Below are positions 52,824 to 62,136 of a stretch of 64,000 nucleotides of DNA, one piece after another. Below the pieces are notes generated by a model that was not told where the DNA came from, did no database searches, and worked only from the letters and a program-made list of their open reading frames with translations. The stretch covers positions 1,116,001-1,180,000 of the forward strand of contig CAXXDW010000003.1 in the NCBI GenBank assembly GCA_963665575.2. Reading direction: 5' to 3'. Within the stretch, counting starts at the first letter, position 1. Each line of letters opens with the position of its first letter. Source of the DNA: Rariloculus sp963665575. GTDB taxonomy: Bacteria; Pseudomonadota; Gammaproteobacteria; Steroidobacterales; Rariloculaceae. The position numbers and the translations under genes were made by a program.

Positions 52824-52933
52824 GGGGATACGTGCAGCCGGTCGCTTGAGACCCTCGCGCGCAGGGATGCGCGCGCGGAGCGTACATGGATGTATTTACC
52901 GCGCGTCTCAAGCGACCGGCTGCACGTATCCCC
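52824..52933 (+). repeat. 110-bp covarying palindromic element, copy C
   Basis: Arms 52824-52852 and 52905-52933 are perfectly complementary over 29 bases; pairing stops exactly at both ends. The core 52853-52904 contains GCGCGC-AGGGAT-GCGCGC and TACAT-GG-ATGTA hairpins, so the fold is a long stem topped by a junction with two arms. It lies between the convergent purK and tldD genes, 42 bases after which the tldD stop is reached. Confidence 0.93.
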
Positions 52934-52975
52934 GGCCACCCGCGACAACTGCGGCAACTGCGTCAGCCCCCCGCG

Positions 52976-54443
52976 TCAGGCCTGGGTACCGCCGACAGTC
53001 AACGAGTCGATCCTGAGCGTGGGCTGGCCGACCCCGACGGGCACGGACTGGCCTTCCTTGCCGCAGATACCGATGCCCGGATCCAGTTCGAGGTCGTTGC
53101 CGACCATCGAAACTCTCGTCAACACTTCCGGGGCCGCTGCCGATCAGCATCGCGCCCTTGACGGGCACCGTCGTCCTGCCGCCTTCGATCAGGTAGGCCT
53201 CGCTCGCCGAAAACACGAACTTGCCCGAGGTGATATCGACCTGTCCGCCGCCGAAACCCGGCGCGTAGATGCCGCGCTCGACGGACGCCAGAATCTCGCC
53301 GGGATCGTGCTCGCCCGGCAGCATGTAGGTATTCGTCATGCGCGGCATCGGTACATGCGCGAAAGACTCCCGCCGCGCGTTGCCGGTCGTGTGCGTCTTC
53401 AGCAGCCGGGCATTGAGCTTGTCGTGCATGTAGCCGCGCAATATGCCGTTCTCGATCAGCGTGTTGCAGTGGGCCGGCGTTCCTTCGTCGTCGACGGTCA
53501 GGGAACCGCGCCGGCCCGCAAGGGTCCCGTCGTCGAGAACCGTGCATTGGCTCGTCGCAACGCGTTCGCCGATTCTGCCGGAGAAGGCCGACGTGCCCTT
53601 CCGGTTGAAGTCGCCCTCGAGCCCGTGACCGATCGCCTCGTGCAGCAGGATCCCGGGCCAGCCCGGACCGAGGACCACGGTCATGTTGCCGGCCGGAGCC
53701 GGCACGGCTTCGAGATTGACGGCCGCCTGGCGCAACGCGTCCTTCGCCACGTTCATCGGCGCATCGCCCGCGGTGACGAGAGAGTAGTCGCCGCGCCCGC
53801 CGGCACCGGCGTAGCCCTGCTCCCGGCGTCCGTCCTGCTCGAGGATCACCGCAACGTTGAGCCTCACGAGCGGGCGAATATCGGCGGCGAGCGTGCCATC
53901 GGAGCCTTGCACGAGAATGATCTCGTAGACGCCGGCGAGGCTCGCGATGACCTGCTCGATGCGATTGTCGAGATCGCGAAGGGCGCGGTCGACATCGGCG
54001 AGGAGCCCCACCTTGTCCCGATCCGACAGGGTTGTCAGGGGATCGACAGCCGGATAAAGCGGCTCGCCGAGGGCTGCACGTCCCACCGCGGCCCTGCCGC
54101 CGCCACCCGCCCGGGCAATGCCCCGCGCCGCCTGCACGGCATCCTTCAGCGACGCTTCGTCGAGCTGGTCGGCGTACGCAAAGCCGGTCTTGTCGCCCGC
54201 GACCGCGCGAACGCCGACGCCCTGTTCGACGCTGTGACCGCCATCCCTGACGATGCCGTCCTCGACACGCCACGTTTCGCCGATCGTGCGCTGAAAGTAG
54301 AGGTCCCCGTAGTCGAGTTGCCGCGACATCAGCGCGCCCATCGTGCGCTCGAGCGCACTCAGGTCGAGGCCTGCCGGCGCGAGCAGCTCCTGCTCGGCGA
54401 TCGCCAGTGCGTCGGTGGTCGGGGCCAGTTGCGCTTGCGTCAT
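52976..54443 (-). pseudogene. tldD: TldD subunit of the TldD/E metalloprotease, frameshifted near the 3' end
   Basis: TldD is the zinc-bearing subunit of the TldD/E protease. The zinc motif HEAIGH is at residues 268-273 (HEAIGHGLEGD), with GTPAHCNTLIENG and the MTNTYMLPGEHDPGEILASV block downstream. Reading is normal to GAMLIGSGP (about residue 437); the expected end (EVLTRVSMVGNDLELD, GIGICGKEGQS, then VGVGQPTLRIDSLTVGGTQA) is in the next frame. One extra base in the run at 53130-53133 explains it, giving 488 residues when restored (E. coli 481). On the mRNA the site is GGC-CCC-G and a +1 shift fits. Unshifted, the last 50 or so residues would be replaced by an Arg-rich tail. Confidence 0.88.
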
Positions 54444-54444
54444 G

Positions 54445-55254
54445 TCAAAGCTCGCGCCGGTGATCGAGCACCGGGAAACTCTCGCGTACCTCGCTGAGAC
54501 CGATCATATCGAGATCGGCCTCGACAACTCCAGCGCCGGCTTCCTTCATGGCGAGGACCTGTCCCCAGTGGCTCACGACCATGGAATGTCCGTACGTCAA
54601 GCGCCCGCCAGCATGCTCTCCCCACTGACCCGCCGCCACGACGCAACACAGCGACTCGATCGCCCGCGCCTGCAGGAGCGGCTGCCAATGCACCCTGCCC
54701 GTCGGCACCGTGAACGCCGCCGGGACCGCGACCACGTCCACGCCGAGAACACTCAGGCGGTGAAACAGGGCCGGAAACCGGAGGTCGTAGCAAATGGCCA
54801 TGCCCACGCGGCCGAGCGACGTCGGCACGGCGACGACGTCGGTCCCGTCCACGGTCGTTGCAGACTCGCGGTAGCTCTCCGCTTCCTTGCCGGGCACGCT
54901 CACGTCGAAGAGGTGGATCTTGTCGTATTGCGCAACGCGATCGCCGTCCGGGCCGATCAGCAGCGATCTCGAGCAGGCCCTCTCGGGCTCGACACGAATC
55001 GGCACCGTGCCACCGACGAGCCACAGGCCGTGCGCGCGCGCCTGCGCGACGAGGAAGTCCTGCGCCGGACCCTGATCCGGCGACTCGGCAACCGCCAGGC
55101 GCTCGGCGTCCTCGGCGCCGAGAAACGAGAAATTCTCCGGCAGCACGACCAGCTCCGCGCCGCGCTCGGCGGCAGCGGCGATGAGCCGACCGGCCTCCTC
55201 GAGGTTGCGCGCGACGTCGCGCCCGCTCGTCATTTGAATCGCAGCCGCCTTCAT
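54445..55254 (-). CDS. Nitrilase-superfamily amidase (Nit1/YbeM-like)
   Basis: A 269-residue C-N hydrolase with the Glu-Lys-Cys triad at Glu40 (LPENFSF), Lys112 (YDKIHLF) and Cys155 (AICYDLRFP). The subgroup is that of Nit1/deaminated-glutathione amidase, a metabolite-repair enzyme; conserved position between yhdP and tldD in proteobacteria supports this. The ATG at 55254 lies seven bases after the yhdP stop, and its own stop is one base before the tldD start. Cytoplasmic, with no signal peptide. Confidence 0.92.
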   Translation of the reverse strand: MKAAAIQMTSGRDVARNLEEAGRLIAAAAERGAELVVLPENFSFLGAEDAERLAVAESPDQGPAQDFLVAQARAHGLWLVGGTVPIRVEPERACSRSLLIGPDGDRVAQYDKIHLFDVSVPGKEAESYRESATTVDGTDVVAVPTSLGRVGMAICYDLRFPALFHRLSVLGVDVVAVPAAFTVPTGRVHWQPLLQARAIESLCCVVAAGQWGEHAGGRLTYGHSMVVSHWGQVLAMKEAGAGVVEADLDMIGLSEVRESFPVLDHRREL

Positions 55255-55261
55255 GGGTTGC

Positions 55262-58200
55262 CTACGGAGCGTCAGCAAAAAACGCGGCTGCACCCTCGGG
55301 CGGCAGCGCGGCGCACAGCGAACCTTCCCTGATCTGTTCGGGACTAAGCCGTTCGACACTGGGCTCGTCCCAACTGCCGGTGATGCAGTACGACGCCTGA
55401 CCGATGCCCCGGAGCGGCTCCTTGAAGATCTGGGTGAAGATCAGCAGGGCCGCTGCCGCGCCAGGCCCGGAGAGCAATGCGCCGACGGTCGGCAGGATCT
55501 TGCCGGGTTCGGCCGTGACCACGGCCTGTTGCTCGTAGTCGCGATCGCGCAGGCCCGTTCTGCCGACGACGCCGATTTCGGCACCCGGACCCGTCAGCTT
55601 CAGGTCGTTGGTGTACGCCTGACCGTCGGCAACCAGGAAATTGCCCGTAATCTCGTCGAAAGCGAAGCCGCGACTGAATACGTCGCGAAAGTCGAGGGCC
55701 AGACGCCGCGGTAGCGCGACGAAACTCATGAGTCCCGCGACGCGGCCTGCTCCGCCGGGCTGGATGTCGAGCATGCTGCCGTCATCGACCCGCACCGAAA
55801 CGTCGCCGTTGACGTGATCCATCCAGTTCGACATCGGCGGACCCGACCAGTTGACGCTCGCAACGACCTCCGCGAAGTCCCCCTCGATCATTGGCGTGAA
55901 ATCGAGCGCTTCGAGTGCGCCCGCCACGTCGTTCGAGTTCATGCTGACAACCGCTGCGGTCCGTGCCTCGCCGGCCCCCACGAGCCAGCTCGCCGTCCCT
56001 CCCGCCGTCAGGCTGTCGCTCGAACTCTCGAAGGACACGAGCCTCAGACCCAGCACGTCCGGCACGATCTCGGCTGCGACCCGGCCCAGCCGGCGCGCGC
56101 CGAAAGCGAATTCCTCCGCCGTCAGGGACAGGCCCGGGAGCTGCCTTGGATCCACGGCTTCAAGTTGCCCCGGATTGCCGCTGGACAGATGCAGACGCTG
56201 CATCTCGGCCAGGATCTGAGGCCGCACTGCGAGATTCCGCGGAATGCTCAGCGATCCCGCAATCGCTTCGCTGTCGATGTCGACCTGCCAGGACTCCCCG
56301 TCGCGGCGCGCGCTCAGCGTGCTGCTGCCGAGTTCCTGGCCGAGCGCGAAAAGTTCGGCCAGCTCGAGCTCGCCCGAGGTGAAGAGCGCTTCGGCGGGTT
56401 CCGTATCGAAGGACTCGGACAATGCGAGCCAGGCGCTGACATCGAGCTTCGGTAGGTTACCGTAGACGGTGAGGCCGTCCCCGGACGCAAGTACGGGCTG
56501 CTCGCCCCCAAACCGCACGTCGCCGCGCGTCAGGCGGTAGCCGTCCGGACCATTGAGGTAATTGAGCGCAAAGCGCCGGCTCGCGCCGAGGTTGCCGCTG
56601 ACACGCAGTCGATCGCTCCCGGGAAACTCGAACAGGAGGCCGAGGTTTTCAGGCTCTGCGGGCTGCTTGGCGAAGGGTTCCGGAAACTTGAGCGACACGC
56701 CGACCAGATTGGAATCGACCGCAAGACGCACCGGCCGTCCCGCGTCCTGCTGCAGCTCCGGTATCAGCAGCCGGCCTTGCCAGAGTGCCTGTCCGGCGAG
56801 ATGTTCCTGCAACGGCAACTCGAACGTCGTCGCCACCGCGGCGGGCGTGGACTCGCCCTCCACCTCGATCGCCACTCGATAGCCGGGCTCGTCCGGCTCA
56901 AGGACACGCACCGTCGCGGGACCGTCGAGAAAGATCGCCTCGATGCCGTCGCCGGTCACGATCGTCCGGTTGACATCGATCACGCCTGCCACCTCGGTCG
57001 CGCGCGCCCTCAGACCCTCGAACGCCAGTTCCCCGTCGAGAATGTCGAGCCGGCCGATCAGCCCGAAGGATGCCCTGTCCATGAGCGGCAGGCTCAGGTC
57101 CAGGCTGACGTTGCCAGTGCCGCCCGGCGCCTGCAGACGCGCGAAATCCGGACCCAGATGCCGCGCGATCGTCGGCGAGGAATTGAGGAGCGTGAGCACA
57201 TCCGTCAGCGGTCCAGTCGTGTCGGTCTTCAGTGTGAACACGGGCGTGCGCAGATCCTCGATGCCGATCTCGACGTTGTCGCTGACGTTGTCGAGCAAGC
57301 GCCCGCTACCCGAACCTCGCAGCGTCGCGTTCACCAGTTCGAGTACTCCGTTGAGATCGCTCGCGACCGGCCAGCCCCGCACGTATGCGAGTTCGCCGCC
57401 GCGCACATCGGCAGTCACGCGTAGCTGGCCGCCGCCCTCGGTAAAGGGAAACTCGTCCAGGGCGCCGAAGAGATTGGCCTGGATATCGCGAAGCTGCCCC
57501 GCGAGCATCGCGCGGTTGAGCCAGCCATGGAGCTGTTGCGGCATAATGCTGGCTGGCAGGTAACGTTTGATTTCGTTGACATCGATGGCGCTCACGCGCG
57601 CGGCGAAATCGAGTCGCGGCGAACTCGAGTCGAGCGGCAGCGTCAGTTCGAGATTGGAGCGCGCCGCGGTGTCGCCCGCGCGCAGAAGCATATCGTCGCT
57701 GACGATGCGCACGACGTCCTGGCCCTCACGCCAGACGATGAGCCCGCGCATCTCGTCCATGTCGAGCGACTCCGGAAGATGGCGTGGCCAGTCGATCCGT
57801 ACGTCAACGCTCAGAAACTCAACCCGTCCGCTGCGCTCATCGGCCCGAACCTCCCCGGAAAGACCGCTCAGTCCCGGCCACGGCCCGACCGGCTCGAAAC
57901 CGAATCCCGCGTACGCGGAGGCGACGGAGTACTCCCAGGCATCTGCCCGCCTGCGAAGGGAGACCTCGACATCCCTGAGGTCACCCCTGGGCGCGAAGGC
58001 GAGCCATTGCGCCACGGGCTCTGACCGGGGCAGCGACGATACGATCGGCGTGATGTCGTCGAGGCGCAGGAAATCTCCTCGCAGCGCCAGTTGGGCGATC
58101 CCGTCACTGTCGTTGTTGAGCTGAAGGGTAACCCTGCCTCCGCGCGGCCAGCTTTGCTGGTTTCGATTCAGTTCGATGTCGCTTGCGACGAGCTGCCAGC

Positions 58201-59116
58201 TTCGATCCGCGACCTGGTCCCAGTCCAACTGCAGGGCGAGTCGGTCATAGGACGCCTCGACCGACGCGCCCGGCAAGGCGACACCGTCGAGTGCGACCGT
58301 CGCTACTCCGCGTACGACGCGGCCATCGGACCAGTCGACCCGGACCTCGATATCGCCGCTGCCCGACACGCGGAAGTTTGCAATGCCGGGGGCCAGTCGC
58401 AACAACGCCGACAGATCCACCTCGAGCAGATTGCCGTAGAGCTGCCAGCGGCCCGGCTCGGCGTCGGGCTCGACCATGTCCCCTTCGAGTGCGAGATCGA
58501 TGCGTTGGGCAAGGGCTTCGGGGGGCCGGGCGGCCATCTCGATCGCGATTCGGTCCCGCTCCCTCGTCAGGCTCACGGCAACGTCGTCGAACTGCCAGGA
58601 CGCCTCGCTGACTTCGTCGAAGTACTGCACCTGGCTGTCGCGTACGCGCAGTTCCACTTCAAGCGGTATCGCGCTCGCCAGTTCGGTACCGCCGCTTGCT
58701 CCTTCCGGCCCGCCCTCGAATCGAAACTCGCCGGCCGCCGTACGCGTAATGGCCACGCGCGTACCGTCGATGACGAGGGTACTCACTGTCGGCTCGCGCT
58801 CGATCAGCAGCTTCCACGGGTCGAGCGAGACGGCAGCCTCGCGAGCATAGAGAAAGGGCACGGCGCTCTCGGCAGTCGCCACGCTCGCCTCGTGGAACGT
58901 GATCTCCGGGCCGTTTGCCCCGAAGCGGGAGTCCAGACGATCGAAACTGAAACTCAGCCCGAGTTCGGCCGCGACCCAGTCCTGCAGTTCGGCCTGCTGG
59001 CTCGGCAGTCGGGACATCATGACGTAAAGGACAACGAAACCCAGCAGGATCGCCGCAACGACCGCAGCAGCGCCCGCGAGGACGCCCTTGATCAGTCTAC
59101 GGTTGCGATATGCCAT
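55262..59116 (-). CDS. yhdP: YhdP-family AsmA-like envelope protein
   Basis: A 1284-residue protein anchored by one N-terminal transmembrane helix (about 9-33, GVLAGAAAVVAAILLGFVVLYVM), with a vast periplasmic part. YhdP proteins form a long hydrophobic groove bridging inner and outer membranes and carry phospholipids outward together with TamB and YdbH. The family's C-terminal AsmA-like region is clear (QPGGAGRVAGLMSFVALPRRLALDFRDVF, split by FDEITGNFLVADG). Length matches E. coli YhdP (1266). It sits between rng and the nitrilase gene, the conserved order, with a 12-base gap to rng. Confidence 0.94.
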   Translation of the reverse strand: MAYRNRRLIKGVLAGAAAVVAAILLGFVVLYVMMSRLPSQQAELQDWVAAELGLSFSFDRLDSRFGANGPEITFHEASVATAESAVPFLYAREAAVSLDPWKLLIEREPTVSTLVIDGTRVAITRTAAGEFRFEGGPEGASGGTELASAIPLEVELRVRDSQVQYFDEVSEASWQFDDVAVSLTRERDRIAIEMAARPPEALAQRIDLALEGDMVEPDAEPGRWQLYGNLLEVDLSALLRLAPGIANFRVSGSGDIEVRVDWSDGRVVRGVATVALDGVALPGASVEASYDRLALQLDWDQVADRSWQLVASDIELNRNQQSWPRGGRVTLQLNNDSDGIAQLALRGDFLRLDDITPIVSSLPRSEPVAQWLAFAPRGDLRDVEVSLRRRADAWEYSVASAYAGFGFEPVGPWPGLSGLSGEVRADERSGRVEFLSVDVRIDWPRHLPESLDMDEMRGLIVWREGQDVVRIVSDDMLLRAGDTAARSNLELTLPLDSSSPRLDFAARVSAIDVNEIKRYLPASIMPQQLHGWLNRAMLAGQLRDIQANLFGALDEFPFTEGGGQLRVTADVRGGELAYVRGWPVASDLNGVLELVNATLRGSGSGRLLDNVSDNVEIGIEDLRTPVFTLKTDTTGPLTDVLTLLNSSPTIARHLGPDFARLQAPGGTGNVSLDLSLPLMDRASFGLIGRLDILDGELAFEGLRARATEVAGVIDVNRTIVTGDGIEAIFLDGPATVRVLEPDEPGYRVAIEVEGESTPAAVATTFELPLQEHLAGQALWQGRLLIPELQQDAGRPVRLAVDSNLVGVSLKFPEPFAKQPAEPENLGLLFEFPGSDRLRVSGNLGASRRFALNYLNGPDGYRLTRGDVRFGGEQPVLASGDGLTVYGNLPKLDVSAWLALSESFDTEPAEALFTSGELELAELFALGQELGSSTLSARRDGESWQVDIDSEAIAGSLSIPRNLAVRPQILAEMQRLHLSSGNPGQLEAVDPRQLPGLSLTAEEFAFGARRLGRVAAEIVPDVLGLRLVSFESSSDSLTAGGTASWLVGAGEARTAAVVSMNSNDVAGALEALDFTPMIEGDFAEVVASVNWSGPPMSNWMDHVNGDVSVRVDDGSMLDIQPGGAGRVAGLMSFVALPRRLALDFRDVFSRGFAFDEITGNFLVADGQAYTNDLKLTGPGAEIGVVGRTGLRDRDYEQQAVVTAEPGKILPTVGALLSGPGAAAALLIFTQIFKEPLRGIGQASYCITGSWDEPSVERLSPEQIREGSLCAALPPEGAAAFFADAP

Positions 59117-59128
59117 GGTTTCCGGGGC

Positions 59129-60595
59129 TCACATCGCCACGACATCGAACTGGTCGGGTGCGTACATTCCCTCGCTCTGCAATCGGATGGGTGTTGAAGT
59201 CGCTTCCTCGAGTTCCGCAACACTCGCGGACTCTTCGTCGAGGAGGCGCTCGACGATCTCCGGCCGGGCGAGCACCAGCAGTTCCCTGGCCTCGTGCTGC
59301 CGGTGCTGGCGCATGATCTCCCGAAAAATCTCGTAACACACGGTTTCTGCCGTCTTGACGTACCCTCGCCCGCTGCAACTCGGGCAAGCCCGGCACAGCA
59401 CGTGCGCGAGGCTCTCCCTGTTCCGCTCACGAGTCATTTCGACAAGACCCAGAGGAGATACGTTCATTATATGGGTTTTGGCGGGATCGCCCGCGAGCCT
59501 GGTCGAGAGCGTCGCGAACACCTCGTCACGGTGCTCCTCGACCGCCATGTCGATGAAATCGATGATGACGATGCCGCCGAGATTGCGCAGTCTAAGTTGG
59601 CGCGCGATGGCCACCGCGGCTTCGAGGTTTGTTCGAAAGACCGTCTCCTCGAGATTCCTGTGCCCCACGTAAGCGCCCGTGTTGACATCGATCGTCGTCA
59701 TCGCCTCCGTCTGGTCGAAGACCACGTGGCCGCCTGACTTCAGCGGGACCTTGCGCCTGAGCGCGCGCCCGATCTCGTCCTCCACGCTGTACAGATCGAA
59801 GATCGGGCTCGCCCGCGTATAGAGTTCGACCCTGGGCGCGAGCGGCGCGACGAACCGTTGTGCGTACTCGCACATGCGCGAGAACGCTGCTTCGGAGTCT
59901 ACACGCACGGCCTCGGTGGCCGGACCGGCGAGATCCCGCAGCACGCGCAGCGGCAGCGGCAGGTCTTCGTGGACGGCATCGCCAACGCTGGCGCGGCTCG
60001 CCGCAGCTTCGACGGCGCCCCAGAGGTCGCGGAGATAGGCCATGTCGGCGCACAATGCATCTTCGCTTGCACCGACCGCGGCGGTGCGGACGATGTAGCC
60101 GCCCCTCGCATCGGCCGGCGCCGCGCACTCTACCGCCGCGCGCAGCCGTTCGCGCTCATCGTTGTCCTCGATCCGTACCGAGACGCCCACGCCGTCACCG
60201 CGGGGCATCATGACGAGGAACCGCGAGGGGATGCTGGTTTGCGTCGTCAGCCGCGCGCCCTTGCTGCCGAGCGGCTCCTTGAGCACCTGCACGATCAACT
60301 CGCTCCCGACCGACACGCAATCGGTGATCTCAGGCTCTGCGTCGCCGTCGGGCGAGTCCTGCCGAGCCTCGCGGGCGATGTTCGAAGCGTGCAGGAATGC
60401 CGTTCGGTCGAGGCCCGCGTCGACGAACGCGGCCTGCATGCCCGGCAGCACGCGCGTGACGCGCCCCTTGTAGATGTTGCCGATCAGCCCGCGCCGGTTG
60501 GCGCGCTCGATCAGCACATCCTGCAGCACGCCGTTCTCGATGACGGCCGCGCGCACTTCGCGCGGCGCCACGTTGATCAGGATCTCCTGCTTCAT
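59129..60595 (-). CDS. rng: Ribonuclease G
   Basis: A 488-residue endoribonuclease (E. coli RNase G has 489) that matures 16S rRNA 5' ends and degrades mRNA. The S1 domain is at GNIYKGRVTRVLPGMQAAFV (about 39-60). Catalytic Mg-binding Asp residues lie in TTIDVNTGAYVG and IVIIDFIDM. The zinc-link CRACPSCSGRG that holds the dimer is intact. It lacks the long C-terminal scaffold of RNase E. Start ATG 60595 overlaps the maf stop (ATGA). E. coli has mreBCD before maf-rng; here rlmH precedes instead. Confidence 0.96.
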   Translation of the reverse strand: MKQEILINVAPREVRAAVIENGVLQDVLIERANRRGLIGNIYKGRVTRVLPGMQAAFVDAGLDRTAFLHASNIAREARQDSPDGDAEPEITDCVSVGSELIVQVLKEPLGSKGARLTTQTSIPSRFLVMMPRGDGVGVSVRIEDNDERERLRAAVECAAPADARGGYIVRTAAVGASEDALCADMAYLRDLWGAVEAAASRASVGDAVHEDLPLPLRVLRDLAGPATEAVRVDSEAAFSRMCEYAQRFVAPLAPRVELYTRASPIFDLYSVEDEIGRALRRKVPLKSGGHVVFDQTEAMTTIDVNTGAYVGHRNLEETVFRTNLEAAVAIARQLRLRNLGGIVIIDFIDMAVEEHRDEVFATLSTRLAGDPAKTHIMNVSPLGLVEMTRERNRESLAHVLCRACPSCSGRGYVKTAETVCYEIFREIMRQHRQHEARELLVLARPEIVERLLDEESASVAELEEATSTPIRLQSEGMYAPDQFDVVAM

Positions 60596-61203
60596 GGCCC
60601 GCGTCTCGCGGCCTTGAGCCAACGCGGTATTCCGAAGCGGCGCAACAGCATCGCGGTCTCGTACAGCGGCAGCCCCATCACGGCCGAGTAGCTGCCGCGC
60701 AGGTCTTCGATGAACACGGCGCCAAACCCCTGTATCGCGTAGCCGCCGGCCTTGTCGAGCGGCTCATCGGTCGCAAGATAGGCGTCTCGCTCCCGTGCCG
60801 TGGTGGGTCGAAAGGTCACTTCGCTCACCGCCAGTGCGGTCTGAAGTTGCTCGCCGCAACGTACTGCTACGCCGGTCGCGACGGTATGCCTGCGCCCGGA
60901 TAGCGCGTCGAGCATGTCGAGCGCCTGCGACCGGTCGCCGGGCTTGCCGAAAACTTCATCGCCGAGCACGACCGCGGTATCGGCGGCGAGTACCGGATGC
61001 TCCACACCGCCACGGCCAAGACCGCTGCTGCATTCGCGAGCCTTGGCGACGGCGACGCGCCGCACGTAGTCGGTCGCAGGCTCCGTCGGAAGCCTTCCTT
61101 CGTCGATCTCGACCGGCCGGAGCTCATACGCGACACCGATCTGTTCCAGCAGTTCGCGGCGCCGCGGCGACGCCGAGGCCAGATAGACGAAATCCCCATT
61201 CAT
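60592..61203 (-). CDS. maf: Maf-type nucleoside triphosphate pyrophosphatase (YhdE group)
   Basis: A 203-residue house-cleaning pyrophosphatase that hydrolyses dTTP, UTP and modified pyrimidine triphosphates. The substrate loop is LASASPRRRELL (8-19), the catalytic Asp lies in AADTAVVLGDEVFGKP, and DKAGGYAIQGFGAVFIEDLRGSYS is the family block. Position directly before rng indicates the YhdE (dTTP/UTP) subgroup rather than YceF. The start is ATG 61203. The C terminus is slightly extended and Arg-rich where it overlaps rng. Confidence 0.94.
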   Translation of the reverse strand: MNGDFVYLASASPRRRELLEQIGVAYELRPVEIDEGRLPTEPATDYVRRVAVAKARECSSGLGRGGVEHPVLAADTAVVLGDEVFGKPGDRSQALDMLDALSGRRHTVATGVAVRCGEQLQTALAVSEVTFRPTTARERDAYLATDEPLDKAGGYAIQGFGAVFIEDLRGSYSAVMGLPLYETAMLLRRFGIPRWLKAARRGP

Positions 61204-61259
61204 TCAATGCAATATACGGCCTGCCACCGGCCGGGAACAGCGTGGCAAGACCAATCTCG

Positions 61260-61730
61260 TCATTCCCTGTGATAAGGATGGCGTTCGAGCACGCTGCGGG
61301 CACGATACAGGGCTTCGGCAACGGCGATGCGCGCCAGCCCGTGCGGGAGCGTGAGCCGGGACAGGGACCAGCGTTCGTCGGCCCGTGCCAGGCACGATTC
61401 CGACAGGCCGTCGGGACCGCCGATCAGCAGGTACACCGGCCGGCCCGCGGCGACCCAGTCGCGCAGCCTCGCTGCGAGCTTGCGCGTGCTCCACATCGTT
61501 CCGTCCTCGGTCAGCGCGACAACATGCGCAGCGTCCGGAATCGATGCGAGCATCCGCTTCCCTTCGGTTTCAGCGGCACGGCCTGCGGCCGCGGCCGACG
61601 GGCGCCGGGCAAGAGGGATCTCTTCGAGGTCGAGGCGCAAGCTACCGCGCAGCCGCTTCGCGTACGAATCGAAGCCGTCGCTGACCCAGGCGGGCTGACG
61701 GTTCGAGGCGGCGAGCAGCATCAGGCGCAT
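61260..61730 (-). CDS. rlmH: 23S rRNA pseudouridine-1915 N3-methyltransferase RlmH
   Basis: A 156-residue SPOUT methyltransferase that modifies pseudouridine 1915 in helix 69 on assembled 70S ribosomes. The knotted SAM site reads VYLLIGGPDGLSESC and LTLPHGLARIAVAEALYRA, and the C-terminal HPYHRE is essentially invariant. The ATG at 61730 matches the E. coli length (155); another ATG lies three codons later. It follows rsfS after 25 bases, the common order. Confidence 0.96.
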   Translation of the reverse strand: MRLMLLAASNRQPAWVSDGFDSYAKRLRGSLRLDLEEIPLARRPSAAAAGRAAETEGKRMLASIPDAAHVVALTEDGTMWSTRKLAARLRDWVAAGRPVYLLIGGPDGLSESCLARADERWSLSRLTLPHGLARIAVAEALYRARSVLERHPYHRE

Positions 61731-61755
61731 CAGGGGTTGGTGCAGGCTCCCGCAG

Positions 61756-62136
61756 TCAGCGCCCGCCCGCTTCGTCGCCGGGACTGGCGAAGTCCCAGAG
61801 CTTTTCGATGTCGTAGAAGTCGCGCGTGGCCGGCAGCATGACGTGCACGACGACATCGGCGAGATCGACGAGTATCCACTCCCCGCCCTTGAGTCCCTCC
61901 ACACCGAGAAGCGTGTAACCCCTTGCCTTGCACTTTTGGAGCAGCGTTTCGGCGATCGCGCGGACATGCCGGTTGGACCGGCCGCTCGCAATGATCATGA
62001 CATCGGTGATCGAGGTCAGATGAGCGACGTCGAGCTGCACGATCCGTTTGGCCTTGAGATCCTCCAGTGCGGCCACGACGAGCGCCGCGATGTCGCCGGT
62101 CGTGGGCGTTGTCCCTGTCTTCTCAGTGCGCGGCAT
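61756..62136 (-). CDS. rsfS: Ribosomal silencing factor RsfS
   Basis: A 126-residue factor that binds uL14 and blocks joining of the subunits under starvation. LVVAALEDLKAKRIVQLDVAHLTSITDVMIIASG is the family core (split by the His-Leu turn), with SNRHVRAIAE and GLKGGEWILVDLADVVVHVML downstream. The start ATG 62136 overlaps the nadD end by 14 bases; a start at 62160 is also open. Part of the holA-nadD-rsfS-rlmH unit. Confidence 0.95.
   Translation of the reverse strand: MPRTEKTGTTPTTGDIAALVVAALEDLKAKRIVQLDVAHLTSITDVMIIASGRSNRHVRAIAETLLQKCKARGYTLLGVEGLKGGEWILVDLADVVVHVMLPATRDFYDIEKLWDFASPGDEAGGR

Noticed and set aside
25487..52933. The 110-bp elements as CRISPR, attC sites or rho-independent terminators
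   Set aside because: They are single, widely spaced and not in an array, lack attC core sites and cassettes, and have no T-run after the stem.
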